Positions 1 through 8,334 of a stretch of 54,619 bases of DNA are shown here, piece after piece. The DNA comes from Acidobacteriota bacterium (lineage in GTDB: Bacteria > Acidobacteriota > Terriglobia > Bryobacterales > Bryobacteraceae). The translations under genes were made by a program, and so were the position numbers. Where the stretch lies: the NCBI GenBank assembly GCA_016870995.1, contig VFZU01000026.1, positions 1 through 54,619 on the forward strand. Direction: 5' to 3'. The notes beneath the pieces are model-generated. The model had not been told where the DNA came from. It saw only the letters and a program-made list of their open reading frames with translations, and did no database searches. How positions within the stretch are numbered: position 1 is the first letter of the stretch; each line of letters begins with the position of its first letter.

Positions 1-58
1 CGTCCTGGCCCATCACTGCCTTCCAGTCCGCTTTTGCGCTATTCTGCTTTCGGGTCAT
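1..58 (-). CDS. Partial N-terminus, possible transposase (runs off left edge)
   Basis: Only the first 19 codons are present; the rest lies outside the window. They read MTRKQNSAKADWKAVMGQD. A purine-rich stretch (agaaagaggaaaggcag) directly upstream is a credible ribosome binding site and fixes the ATG at 58. The Lys/Gln/Asp-Trp opening is reminiscent of the N-termini of IS256-like (Mutator) transposases, but 19 residues cannot prove it. The neighbouring receptor gene is a pseudogene whose end lies only about 25 bp away, which fits an insertion sequence next to it. The existence of the start is fairly well supported; the product is a guess. Confidence 0.4.
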   Translation of the reverse strand, partial: MTRKQNSAKADWKAVMGQD

Positions 59-81
59 CTGCCTTTCCTCTTTCTCCGCCG

Positions 82-2449
82 CTAACGGATTTGTGAAAGG
101 TTTAGCATGACCCATTTCCTTTTTGCAGAACTCTTAATACTTAACCCCTTGTTGAAAAGACGGAACGTGAGTCCGCCGACAAAGGTGATTGGATAGCCAA
201 GGCGTAACGTGAAAGCGCTCCATGGGGTCTTGGCCGCGTAGAGCCGACGTGTAGCTGTCGACGGTTTCAAAGTAGGTGCGCTCGAAGATGTTGTCGATGG
301 AGAAATTCAGGTCGATGCTGCGTGTAAGGTGGCGGGACATGCTGAAATCGGTGACGCTGTGGCCGGGGGCGCGTCGTGGGAATTCGCCTTCGCCGTTGAC
401 GAGGAATCGGTTGATAGCGCGAAACCGGATGGAGCCCGACCAACCGTGCCACTCGCTTAGGGTAATTCCGGTGTAGGCCACGAAGCGGGGAGCGCGGTCA
501 ACGTAGACGCGGGGTTCCGTGTCGACGTAGTAGGAGTTTAGAACTTTGGTGATGCTGGCGTTGATCGACAGGAACCGTGTGAGCTGTGTTGAAGTCTTGA
601 CCTCGAAGCCATAGCCGCGTGAGGGGCCAACAAGTTCGTTGGAGCCGTCGTCGGCGACATAGACCATTTCATTCGAACGCTTGATGTGGAAGAAATTCGT
701 CGCGACGGAAAAGCGGCCTTTGTTGCGTGAAGTGCCGACCGAGAAAAAGTCGGTACTAGCGACGATGGGGCTGTTGCGATCTACCGGGAAGGCGCGGGCG
801 CCTGTGCTGGTAACAGTTCGGCCATAGTTGGCGTGAAACGTGAGAGGCTTGCCGAGCCAGGGTGTAAAAGCAAAGCTGGCCTTGGGTTGCCACAGGCCGC
901 CACGGGTGTTCTGGCGGTCGCTCGGATCGAGGCGATTGATCGCCTGGAAGCTGTAATCGTCATAGCGGAGACCACCGCCGAGTTGGACTTTCCCCTTGGC
1001 CAGAGTCGGGTTCTCCTGCATGTAATAGCCAGGGTTGTCGATGCGAACGTTGGCGGAGGTAACCTGGTCGGTGGGCACGCGGCCAATACGATTGAAGAGG
1101 CCAAGATTGAGTTAATTGCCCAGGTAGTTGAAGCCGCCAGTGAAGTTGCCAAGTCCGCCGAGCACCTGGTGGGGCTTATTGTAAGAAGCATTGAGGGCTT
1201 GCTGGAGGCGGGAGTCATGCTGGCCGAAGCCATCGCCGTCCTCGGGGTTGTTCAGGAAAAACGTGAAGTTGGAAAACAGATCGAATAGAACCCGGTTGAC
1301 CATGCCGTTGACATAGAAGCGGTCGCCATTCGCGCGTTCCTTGCCGTAGTAGCCCGTGACGGTGCCGGATGTGGAAATGCCACCGTCGGTCGGATCGACG
1401 AAGCCGAAGAGGTTGAGTTTACCGGCTTCGATTTGATCGAGTGGAAGCTGGCCAGCGCTGATGAAGTCGTTGTAAGCCCCCAGCAGGCGAAAACCAAAGT
1501 TCTCGCCTGGGCGAACCGTATGGAACAATGCGGCGGTAAAGTTGTTTCGAGTGTAGTTGAGAGGTTGCTCGTAAGGACCGTCTGAGTAGCTGTACTCATT
1601 GGCGATGAGCATGCGAGTGTTCTTGGAGTTGGGGCTATATGCGGCAAAAATGCGACGGGTATTGAACTGGCCGAGTTGTACGCGGCCGGTGAGGCGATCG
1701 GGCATCTCTTCGCGGGTCTTGATGTTGACGACGCCGAGACCGCTGAATTCCCCGTAGCCAGCGTTAAAGGGTCCATTGACGAGGTTCACACTCTCGACGA
1801 GCTCAGGGCTCAGACCCTTATGTGCTCCAAGATAGCCATGGGCGTGGCCGCCTGAAACTTGATTGACGATAAGGTCATCGAGGTTCATGCGCAGGCCGCC
1901 GCCGGTGCCACCATGATCCAGGTTGTAGCCGAAGCGGCGAACCTCAAGCGACTTGCCGCCCCCAGCATGCTGGCCAAAGTTCAGGCCCGCACCCAGCGTT
2001 TGGAGGATCTGATCGTCGCGAGTGAAAAGTGTTTTGTTAAACACGGCAGCATTGCGTTGATCGACTGTGGGTTCGATGACTCGTTCGTTGATTGTGAGCA
2101 CGGCTTCAGCTCTGCTTAGAGAACCAAGTTTCAGATCGAGACTCAAGGTGTTGCCCTTCATCTCAATCATGCCCGTGGTGACCGGATCAAAACCGATAAC
2201 TTCGGCAACCAGGGCGAAGGAGCCGGCGCCGAGAACCTTAATGGTGTATTTGCCTTCGGGATTCGAAGCGGCCGTCTGCTTTACTCGGCCGAGGCCGTCG
2301 GTGACTTTCAGGATGGCGTTAGGAACCGGCTTGTTTTGAGTGTCATAGACAATGCCTGTCACGACAGTCTCAGTGAGACCCTGAGCGTAGAGAGAATGAT
2401 TTATCGTTATTTAAAGAACGAATCTAATAAGAAAAACATATAAAGCCAT
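82..2449 (-). pseudogene. TonB-dependent receptor pseudogene (two in-frame stops, one frameshift)
   Basis: The reconstructed product is an outer-membrane receptor. It has a signal-peptide-like start at ATG 2449 (MALYVFLIRFVL), a SLYAQG cleavage region, a carboxypeptidase-regulatory-like domain (VTGIVYDTQNKPVPNA), a TonB plug (ending GFGN-type loop and VVNIKT) and a beta-barrel. Three lesions are visible. A TAA at 2411-2413 interrupts the signal peptide. A TAA at 1112-1114 lies in the same reading frame in mid-barrel. An apparent one-base insertion near 196-199 (CCTTGG for CCTGG) shifts the frame just before the terminal strand, which then continues in another frame as GYPITFVGGLTFRLFNK to a TAG at 82. 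Removing the extra T gives TPGYPITF. The in-frame GTG at 2362 would give a product without a signal peptide. The intact receptor at 20042-23596 belongs to the same broad class. Confidence 0.85.
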
Positions 2450-2490
2450 AGGGTCAAGCTAGCAGCCGCATGGATTTTCTGCCAAAAAAT

Positions 2491-3219
2491 CTAATGAGCG
2501 GGCGGAATTAGCCGGCCAACGGTCGATTCAATGTAGCCGAGGCGGTTACAGAACTCGTAGGTGTCGCCTCGGTAAAGTGTCTTCTCGAACCAGAAGGGCT
2601 TGGGGCCTTCCAGAAAGCCGATCGAGGTATTGAGCAGGCCAGCGGTGTTCGGTTGGGTTTGAAGCAGCTTCGCGTCGTTGGGGTCGATCAGGATCGCCCG
2701 GATCGTTTGCTCGGCACCTGCGATGTGGAGAAAATACCGATCCCGCCATAAGTCGTAAATGGAACCAGCGAGTTCGTTAGATCTCAGGCCGGAACAGAGT
2801 TCGGCCAGGAAGTAGCGACGCTCAAGGATGACGGGTTGGTTGTCAGCCAGGCGCAGGCGTTCGACGTAATAAACGGGCTGGTGGTTCAGCTCGGGGATCC
2901 CCTCGTTGAGGGTTTCAAAGTGCAGAATCTGGGTCGCGGGCTTTAGGCCCACGGCCTGCGCCATAGCGGTAAAGCTGGTGAGGCTGCGTAGGTTGTAGTC
3001 GAGAGTGCCCTTACGAACGAAAGTGCCCACACCTTTGTGAAATTCAAGACGCTGCTCGCTAACAAGACTGGCGAGCGCTTTGTTGGCGGTGATACGGCTG
3101 ACCTTGAAACGTTCGGCGATCTGCCGCTCTGTCAGAAACTTGGCGCCTTCCTTGAAGGTGCCATCTCGGATGAGGTCACGGAGAGCTTCGTTCAGTTGCT
3201 GATAGACGGGCGTGGTCAC
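2491..3219 (-). CDS. GntR-family regulator with UTRA domain (HutC type)
   Basis: A 242-residue cytoplasmic one-component regulator. Residues 1-70 form a GntR winged helix: YQQLNEALRDLI, then the recognition region TERQIAERFKVSRITANKAL and a GVGTFV wing. Residues of about 90-235 match the UTRA/chorismate-lyase-like ligand domain, including the VYYVERLRLADNQPVILERR segment and a YEFCNRLGYI end. The start is GTG at 3219, only 2 bp after the TAA of the upstream ArsR-methyltransferase gene, so the two are almost certainly cotranscribed and translationally coupled. UTRA domains bind small metabolites such as sugars or amino-acid derivatives; the ligand here is unknown. The decayed receptor lies downstream on the same strand and could once have been its target. 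That last point is inference. Confidence 0.88.
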   Translation of the reverse strand: MTTPVYQQLNEALRDLIRDGTFKEGAKFLTERQIAERFKVSRITANKALASLVSEQRLEFHKGVGTFVRKGTLDYNLRSLTSFTAMAQAVGLKPATQILHFETLNEGIPELNHQPVYYVERLRLADNQPVILERRYFLAELCSGLRSNELAGSIYDLWRDRYFLHIAGAEQTIRAILIDPNDAKLLQTQPNTAGLLNTSIGFLEGPKPFWFEKTLYRGDTYEFCNRLGYIESTVGRLIPPAH

Positions 3220-3221
3220 GG

Positions 3222-4139
3222 TTACAGCTTATCCGCTATTGCGAGCACGGTCTCAAAATAAGGAGATTCTTCTTCGCGATGGACGACGGCGATGTCCTGA
3301 GCGCGGAACTTCGCCTTGCGCATCATGTCGGAGAGTTCCACTTGTGAGAAGCCCAGCCAGAGATCGGCATAGAGTTCACGAGCTTCTTCAAAGTTATGGC
3401 GGTTGAGGTCGAGGATGAACAGCTTGCCGCCGGGCTTCAAAACGCGATGGGCCTCTTTGAGTGCATTCTGCGGATGAATCGCATGATGAAGGCTTTGGCT
3501 GAAAAGGGCCAGATCGACAGAGGCGTCTTCAAGCGGGAGCTCTTCGAGGTCACCCAGGCGGTATTCGAGATTGCGAATCCCGGCCTTAAATGCGGCGTCG
3601 CGGCCATAGGCGACCATCTGCTCTGAGTTGTCAACGGCGATTACTCGCTCGGCGGATTGGGCCAGCAACATCGACAGCGAGCCTTCGCCGGCTCCGATAT
3701 CGACGATGGTCATCGGCGGGAGAAGCTTCAGCAGCAACTCAGCAAGCGCCTTCCAGGAGCGACCTGGAACATAATGACGGCCAAAGCGTCCAGCGAGCTC
3801 GTCGAAGTAGGCGCGGACGCGGTCTTTGCGTTTCTTCAGAGTGAGCTTGAGGCCACTGTCGTCTTCGCTCGATTCAGGGATTTCCTCGGTCGATTGTTCG
3901 ATGAGGTTTGTGACGGTAGCATCGCCCGTATAGCGGTAGAGGTGCTTCTGTCCGCTTTTGCGCAAATCAACGAGGCCGGCCTGCTTGAGCTGGGCAAGAG
4001 ACATCGAGATGCGCGACTGGCCCATGCCCAAGATCTCCTGGAGCTCGGCGACGCTGAGCTCTTCCTGCATGAGCAGGCGCAGAATGCGAAGGCGGGATTC
4101 GTCGCCCAGGAGCTTTAGGCTTTTGAGGAGTGAGGCCAC
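3222..4139 (-). CDS. ArsR-family HTH fused to SAM-dependent methyltransferase (SahR-like)
   Basis: A 305-residue protein. Residues 1-75 are an ArsR winged helix (LLGDESRLRILRLLMQEE, then the recognition helix around GMGQSRISMSLAQLKQAGLV). Residues of about 105-300 are a class I methyltransferase: motif I VDIGAGEGSLSMLLA, motif II acidic end VIAVDNSEQM, a post-motif LFSQSLHHA, and HRVLKPGGKLFILDL. The gene is divergent from ahcY with about 59 bp between the starts. This architecture and neighbour match the SahR type of regulator known from Proteobacteria, where the methyltransferase fold senses S-adenosylhomocysteine and controls the methionine cycle. Whether the domain here still methylates anything cannot be told from sequence. 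Assignment as a regulator of ahcY is inference from context. Confidence 0.85.
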   Translation of the reverse strand: MASLLKSLKLLGDESRLRILRLLMQEELSVAELQEILGMGQSRISMSLAQLKQAGLVDLRKSGQKHLYRYTGDATVTNLIEQSTEEIPESSEDDSGLKLTLKKRKDRVRAYFDELAGRFGRHYVPGRSWKALAELLLKLLPPMTIVDIGAGEGSLSMLLAQSAERVIAVDNSEQMVAYGRDAAFKAGIRNLEYRLGDLEELPLEDASVDLALFSQSLHHAIHPQNALKEAHRVLKPGGKLFILDLNRHNFEEARELYADLWLGFSQVELSDMMRKAKFRAQDIAVVHREEESPYFETVLAIADKL

Positions 4140-4198
4140 TTCAGGGAGTGTATCAATAAATCATGATGAGTACAAAATTTATGTGCTATGCTACGGGT
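4140..4198. promoter_or_regulatory. Divergent control region between the SahR-like gene and ahcY
   Basis: This 59-bp AT-rich gap must hold both divergent promoters. It contains a TCATGA palindrome (4161-4166) and separated arms ATAAAT (4156-4161) and ATTTAT (4177-4182), a plausible dyad operator for the ArsR-type protein. A TATGCT hexamer at 4187-4192 fits a -10 element. It would place the ahcY transcript start at or next to the ATG at 4199, so the message may be leaderless; no Shine-Dalgarno sequence is visible there. Operator and promoter are predictions from pattern only. Confidence 0.45.
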
Positions 4199-5626
4199 AT
4201 GTCTGTAACCGCAACGAAAATTGCGACCGAATACAAGGTCGCTGACCTCGGCCTCGCCGAGTTTGGACGCAAAGAGATCAACATCGCCGAGCACGAAATG
4301 CCGGGCTTGATGTCGATTCGCAAGAAATACGCTAAAGAAAAGCCGCTGGCCGGGGTTCGGATTACCGGTTCGCTGCACATGACGATTCAGACGGCAGTAC
4401 TGATTGAGACGATGGTCGACCTCGGCGCGGATGTGCGCTGGGCAAGCTGCAACATCTTCTCGACGCAGGATCACGCCGCCGCGGCAATCGCCGCCGCCGG
4501 TGTACCGGTGTTCGCCTGGAAGGGCGAGACGCTAGAAGAGTATTGGGATTGCACGTTGATGGCAATCAACCATGGCAAGGGTTTGGGCCCGCAGTTGGTG
4601 GTCGATGACGGCGGCGATGTGACGCTCTTGATCCACAAGGGCTATGAATTGGAAAACGGTTCGGATTGGGTCAACACCCCTTCCGGTTCGCATGAAGAGA
4701 AGGTGATCAAAGACCTGCTCAAGAGGGTCCATGCCGAAGACAAGAATTTCTGGGCTCCGATCGTGAAGGAATGGCGCGGCGTCAGCGAAGAGACGACGAC
4801 CGGCGTTCACCGCCTCTACAAGATGTTGCAGGATGACAAGCTGTTGGTTCCTGCAATCAACGTCAACGACTCGGTGACGAAGTCTAAGTTCGACAACCTG
4901 TATGGTTGCCGCGAGAGCCTTGCTGACGGCATCAAGCGCGCCACCGATGTAATGTTGGCTGGCAAAGTTGCTGTGGTTTGCGGTTATGGCGACGTGGGTA
5001 AGGGTTCTGCGCATTCGCTGCGCGGGATGGGCTCACGCGTGATCGTGACCGAAATCGACCCGATCAATGCGCTGCAGGCCGCGATGGAAGGCTTCCAGGT
5101 GACGACGATCGAAGAGACGCTGGGTCTCGGTGACATCTATGTCACCACCACCGGCAACGTCGACGTGATCACGATGGAGCACATGCGGCACATGAAGGAT
5201 CAGGCCATCGTTTGCAACATCGGTCACTTCGACAACGAAATCCAGGTGGACAAGTTGAACGAAGACAAGACTGTAACGCGGCTGAACATCAAGCCGCAGG
5301 TGGACAAGTACACGTTTGCTACTGGCAACAGCATCTACATGCTGGCCGAAGGCCGCCTGGTGAATCTGGGTTGCGCAACGGGCCACCCGAGCTTCGTGAT
5401 GTCGAACAGCTTCGCCAACCAGACGCTGGCCCAGATCGATCTCTGGAAGAAGAAGGACGAGTACAAGGTGGGTGTTTACATTCTGCCGAAGTATCTCGAT
5501 GAAGAAGTGGCACGCTTGCACCTGGAAAAGATCGGTGTCAAGCTGACGACTTTGACGAAGCAACAGGCCGACTATATCGGTGTGCCGGTGGAAGGTCCGT
5601 ACAAGTCGGATCACTATCGTTACTAA
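4199..5626 (+). CDS. ahcY: Adenosylhomocysteinase (S-adenosylhomocysteine hydrolase)
   Basis: Splits S-adenosylhomocysteine reversibly into homocysteine and adenosine, removing the inhibitory by-product of methyl transfer; cytosolic, NAD-dependent and homotetrameric in known members. The 475-residue product has the family opening [16 protein letters not shown], the signature [17 protein letters not shown] (about residue 220), the NAD-binding loop [10 protein letters not shown] (about 260) and the C-terminal KSDHYRY that closes the neighbouring active site. I chose ATG 4199 ([14 protein letters not shown]) because it fits family length; an in-frame ATG at 4163 would add 12 poorly conserved residues and overlap the presumed operator. 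A strong terminator follows. Divergent from the SahR-like regulator. Confidence 0.97.
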   Translation: MSVTATKIATEYKVADLGLAEFGRKEINIAEHEMPGLMSIRKKYAKEKPLAGVRITGSLHMTIQTAVLIETMVDLGADVRWASCNIFSTQDHAAAAIAAAGVPVFAWKGETLEEYWDCTLMAINHGKGLGPQLVVDDGGDVTLLIHKGYELENGSDWVNTPSGSHEEKVIKDLLKRVHAEDKNFWAPIVKEWRGVSEETTTGVHRLYKMLQDDKLLVPAINVNDSVTKSKFDNLYGCRESLADGIKRATDVMLAGKVAVVCGYGDVGKGSAHSLRGMGSRVIVTEIDPINALQAAMEGFQVTTIEETLGLGDIYVTTTGNVDVITMEHMRHMKDQAIVCNIGHFDNEIQVDKLNEDKTVTRLNIKPQVDKYTFATGNSIYMLAEGRLVNLGCATGHPSFVMSNSFANQTLAQIDLWKKKDEYKVGVYILPKYLDEEVARLHLEKIGVKLTTLTKQQADYIGVPVEGPYKSDHYRY

Positions 5627-5651
5627 TCAAAAGCAGAACAGAGTAGCCCTC

Positions 5652-5681
5652 GAGCCGGCCTTTGGGCCGGCTCATTTTTTT
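5652..5681 (+). terminator. Rho-independent terminator of ahcY
   Basis: Perfect 9-bp stem (GAGCCGGCC at 5652-5660, GGCCGGCTC at 5665-5673) with a TTTG loop, one A, then seven T. It ends ahcY. It also overlaps the last codons of the convergent TPR gene, whose TGA is at 5672-5674 and whose terminal Lys codons are the T-run read from the other side. Confidence 0.93.
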
Positions 5682-6823
5682 GTAGGGGCAGTGAGGGCTT
5701 TCAATTGTCGCCAGGCTGATTCTTCATATTCGAGCTTCAGCCGCTCGCTGCCGTAGAGATCTTCACGCGGCGGAATGCCAGATTTTGGGCGCAGACAGCG
5801 GCCCAAGAGCTTTGTCGCGTCCTGGTCGTCCGGGTTGCTTTCGAGAGCCGCACGAAATTGATCGGCCGCTTCAGCGAATGCGCCACGCAGAAGCAGGGCC
5901 AAGCCGAAGTTGAAGTGATAAATCGGATCCTTGCTGTCGCCTTCGAGAGCTTGGCGCAAAGTCTCAACTGCCTCCGGCATCACCAGTCGAAGTTGCGTCA
6001 CACCGAGATTGTTGAGCACTTCGCCCAATGGAACTTCCCGGTTCACCCGAGCGAAGGCGGCTTCGGCCCCTTTGAATTCCTTCAGCCGGAATCGGGCCAG
6101 GCCAAGAAGAAAATTTGCCTCGAGATAGTGAGGGTCCTCTGGTTGAACTTTGTCCAATTGCAGGGCCGCGCTGGGGTTGTTTCCGCGATTCAACAGGAGG
6201 CGGCCATATTGGAACGAGGCCTGGCTATATCGGGGCTCAAGTTTGAGGGATTGCTGGAAGAAACGTTCCTGGGCCTCGGGGGTTGAGGCGAGCAGGCCGC
6301 GAACGTAGTTTTCGAGAGCATCGAGGCGGACGCCAGCATTGCCCGCAGGTTGAGTCTTCGCTATCCGGTTGGCCAGACGGGATTGTAGCGAGGCGAGATC
6401 CTCGAGCGAGGACCGGTCTTCGAACTTCCCTTCACGATTGAGATCACGCACATTGATCACTTCGGCGTTGAGCTTGAGGGTTCCGAGGGAAGTTGTCTCG
6501 CTGGAAGCGGCAAGATCGTAAATGCCAAAGACGAGATGATCGGCATCAAGAACCTCGGCGATCTTGAGCATTGTGCCACGTGTCCAGGGCGTATTGGCGC
6601 GCAGAGCTAGGCGGGTTTCCGCTTCCTTGCGTTGCTCGCGGTCGATCAGGATGAAGTTCCGGCGAACGAGAGATTCAGAGATAGACTCGGCGATGGATTC
6701 ACCGATCCAGTCAAGGGTTGGCTTGGAGGTCTGATTGGCGAAGGGGATCACCAACCAGGTTTCGGCCAGAGCGGAGAAGGAGAATGCGGCCGTCAAAAAT
6801 ACGAGGGCCGATATGCGGCGCAT
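5672..6823 (-). CDS. Secreted TPR-repeat protein with CsgG/FlgO-like N-terminal domain
   Basis: About 383 residues. MRRISALVFLTAAFSFSALA is a typical signal peptide; the mature part starts ETWLVIPFANQT, followed by a region (DWIGESIAESISESLVRR, then FILIDREQR and ADHLVFGIYDL) resembling the alpha/beta domain of CsgG/FlgO-type periplasmic proteins. From about residue 170 to 360 there are TPR-like helices (YSQASFQYGRLLL, HYLEANFLLGLARFRL, PIYHFNFGLALLLRG, DQDATKLLGRCL). The ATG at 6823 is preferred because it begins the signal peptide directly; an in-frame GTG at 6859 would add 12 residues in front. No enzyme motif is visible. Probably a periplasmic or outer-membrane scaffold; function unknown. 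Confidence 0.75.
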   Translation of the reverse strand: MRRISALVFLTAAFSFSALAETWLVIPFANQTSKPTLDWIGESIAESISESLVRRNFILIDREQRKEAETRLALRANTPWTRGTMLKIAEVLDADHLVFGIYDLAASSETTSLGTLKLNAEVINVRDLNREGKFEDRSSLEDLASLQSRLANRIAKTQPAGNAGVRLDALENYVRGLLASTPEAQERFFQQSLKLEPRYSQASFQYGRLLLNRGNNPSAALQLDKVQPEDPHYLEANFLLGLARFRLKEFKGAEAAFARVNREVPLGEVLNNLGVTQLRLVMPEAVETLRQALEGDSKDPIYHFNFGLALLLRGAFAEAADQFRAALESNPDDQDATKLLGRCLRPKSGIPPREDLYGSERLKLEYEESAWRQLKALTAPTKK

Positions 6824-6884
6824 TGTTAACAGCGTAACAAAACGGACATATTGGCCCACATCTCAGGAGGAGAAGAATCCGTGC

Positions 6885-7220
6885 TTACATACCAGTCTGA
6901 GTGCCAGCGACAACAATCTTGCGATTGGTGCCACCGAGGCGGATTTCCTGCAGCTTCATTTTGCCGTCGGCGTTGGCATAACGGACGGAGGTCGAGCTGT
7001 ACTTGGAATCGGCCTGTTCGGTCTTGAAGGTCGACTCAACCTTCTGCTTGCCCTTGGAGATGACAAGCTTGTCGCCATCGAGCTCGAGGCGATAATCACC
7101 CGGAGTCAGCTCGGTGCCGTTGATTACGGAGGGCTGGAGGAGGGTGATGTTGTGTTTTTCAGCAGCGCTTGCCACCATGAGTGCGGCAGCAGCGAAAGTG
7201 AGCATAAATTTCTTGGTCAT
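6885..7220 (-). CDS. Small secreted protein of unknown function
   Basis: 111 residues with a short signal peptide (MTKKFMLTFAAAALMVASA). The mature domain is beta-rich: NGTELTPGDYRLELDGDKLVISKG, then K/E-rich strands and a RYANADGKMKLQEIRLGGTN segment. The pattern 'elkPGdYrleldGdkl' recurs in small exported proteins of Acidobacteria, as far as I recall. No cysteines or catalytic motif are visible. It lies between the TPR gene and miaA on the same strand, with about 60 and 120 bp of space on either side, so it may have its own promoter. Function unknown. Confidence 0.7.
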   Translation of the reverse strand: MTKKFMLTFAAAALMVASAAEKHNITLLQPSVINGTELTPGDYRLELDGDKLVISKGKQKVESTFKTEQADSKYSSTSVRYANADGKMKLQEIRLGGTNRKIVVAGTQTGM

Positions 7221-7341
7221 TGTTTTATAGTTCTTTAAATCTGATTTGTCCCCAGGTCATAGTGAAGGTCGGATGAGCCTTGTTTTTGCTGTATCTCGCC
7301 TCTCACAACTGAATGTACGGTTCTCTGATGAATTCGTTCCA

Positions 7342-8301
7342 TCAGTGAGAAGAAAAATTGATGAACTTGAGAAGGAAATTGTTTAAGTGGGATTCGGCGA
7401 GGGCTTGAACGGCGGGATCGTCGCCAAATCCTTTGAGCCACAAAACCTCAGGATCACGGCGAAACCAGGTCATTTGGCGTTTGGCGTATTGGCTTGTACG
7501 AATGGTTGTGTTCGAAATGGCTTCGTCGAGCGTCATTTGCTGGTCGAGATGAGCCTGAGCCTGCCGGTACCCAACAGATTCCATCGCTTTAGCCTCGGGT
7601 CCATAGCCCTGGGCTCGTAGAGCTGCAACCTCGTCGAGCAATCCTGTTTCAAACATCTTGCGGGTTCTTTGCTCGATACGCCCCCGGAGTAAGGCGCGCT
7701 CTGGATGAATACCGAGTTTCAATACGGTGAAGCCTTCAAGACGATTTCGCTCGCGGCGATGAGCTTCGACAAGCGGTTGGCGTTCGGCAATGATGATTTC
7801 CAGCGCCCGGATCAGCTTGTTCACGTCACTCGAATGAATCCGTAACGCGCTGGCGTCATCCCAGCAAGAGAGAATCCGGTGCAGCGAACCCGCACGGCGC
7901 TGTTCGAGCGTCTGCAGGCGTTCCCGCAGAGCGTCGACCCGTTGGGGACCTGGAAAGAGCCCCTCAAGGAGCGCTTTCAGATAAAAGCCCGCACCGCCGA
8001 TGACGATAGGAAGATGATGACGCGAAGCGATTTCATGGAGGACCGGCCTGGCGATACGAGAGTATTCTCCGGCAGTAAAAACCTGATTGGGGTCTCGCAC
8101 GTCAAACAAATAGTGAGGCACCGTTTGTCGTTCCGCCAAAGTCGGTTTAGCCGTGCCAATGTCCATTCCGCGATAGATTTGCAGCGAGTCGCCGTTGACG
8201 ATTTCGCCCTCAAATTTTTGCGCCAAGTGGAGTCCGAGGGCGGATTTACCGCTCGCGGTGGGGCCGACCAGAACTACGAGCGGAGATATACTGTTAGACA
8301 A
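7342..8301 (-). CDS. miaA: tRNA dimethylallyltransferase
   Basis: Transfers a dimethylallyl group from DMAPP to N6 of adenosine 37 in tRNAs reading codons that begin with U. Family motifs are all present: P-loop VGPTASGKSAL, GDSLQIYRGMDIGTAKP, PHYLFDVRDP, the GGAGFYLKAL segment and the C-terminal TSQYAKRQMTWFRRD. I prefer the TTG at 8301, which gives MSNSISPLVVLVGPTASGKS, about 319 residues and the usual spacing to the P-loop; a GGAG lies upstream. A TTG at 8334 is also open but would abut the ATG of the divergent TPR gene with no space between. The choice of start is uncertain, the function is not. Confidence 0.95.
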   Translation of the reverse strand: MSNSISPLVVLVGPTASGKSALGLHLAQKFEGEIVNGDSLQIYRGMDIGTAKPTLAERQTVPHYLFDVRDPNQVFTAGEYSRIARPVLHEIASRHHLPIVIGGAGFYLKALLEGLFPGPQRVDALRERLQTLEQRRAGSLHRILSCWDDASALRIHSSDVNKLIRALEIIIAERQPLVEAHRRERNRLEGFTVLKLGIHPERALLRGRIEQRTRKMFETGLLDEVAALRAQGYGPEAKAMESVGYRQAQAHLDQQMTLDEAISNTTIRTSQYAKRQMTWFRRDPEVLWLKGFGDDPAVQALAESHLNNFLLKFINFSSH

Positions 8302-8334
8302 ATCGGGGAGCGCCTCCAGCGAAGGACCATCCAA

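Noticed and set aside
1112-1114. TAA in the receptor read as a recoded or read-through stop
   Set aside because: A second in-frame TAA in the signal peptide and a frameshift near the end show plain decay; no recoding element is seen.
7224-7252. GGGACA-N17-TATAAA promoter for the 111-residue secreted protein
   Set aside because: The predicted start point would fall inside the ATG at 7220, so it does not fit this gene.
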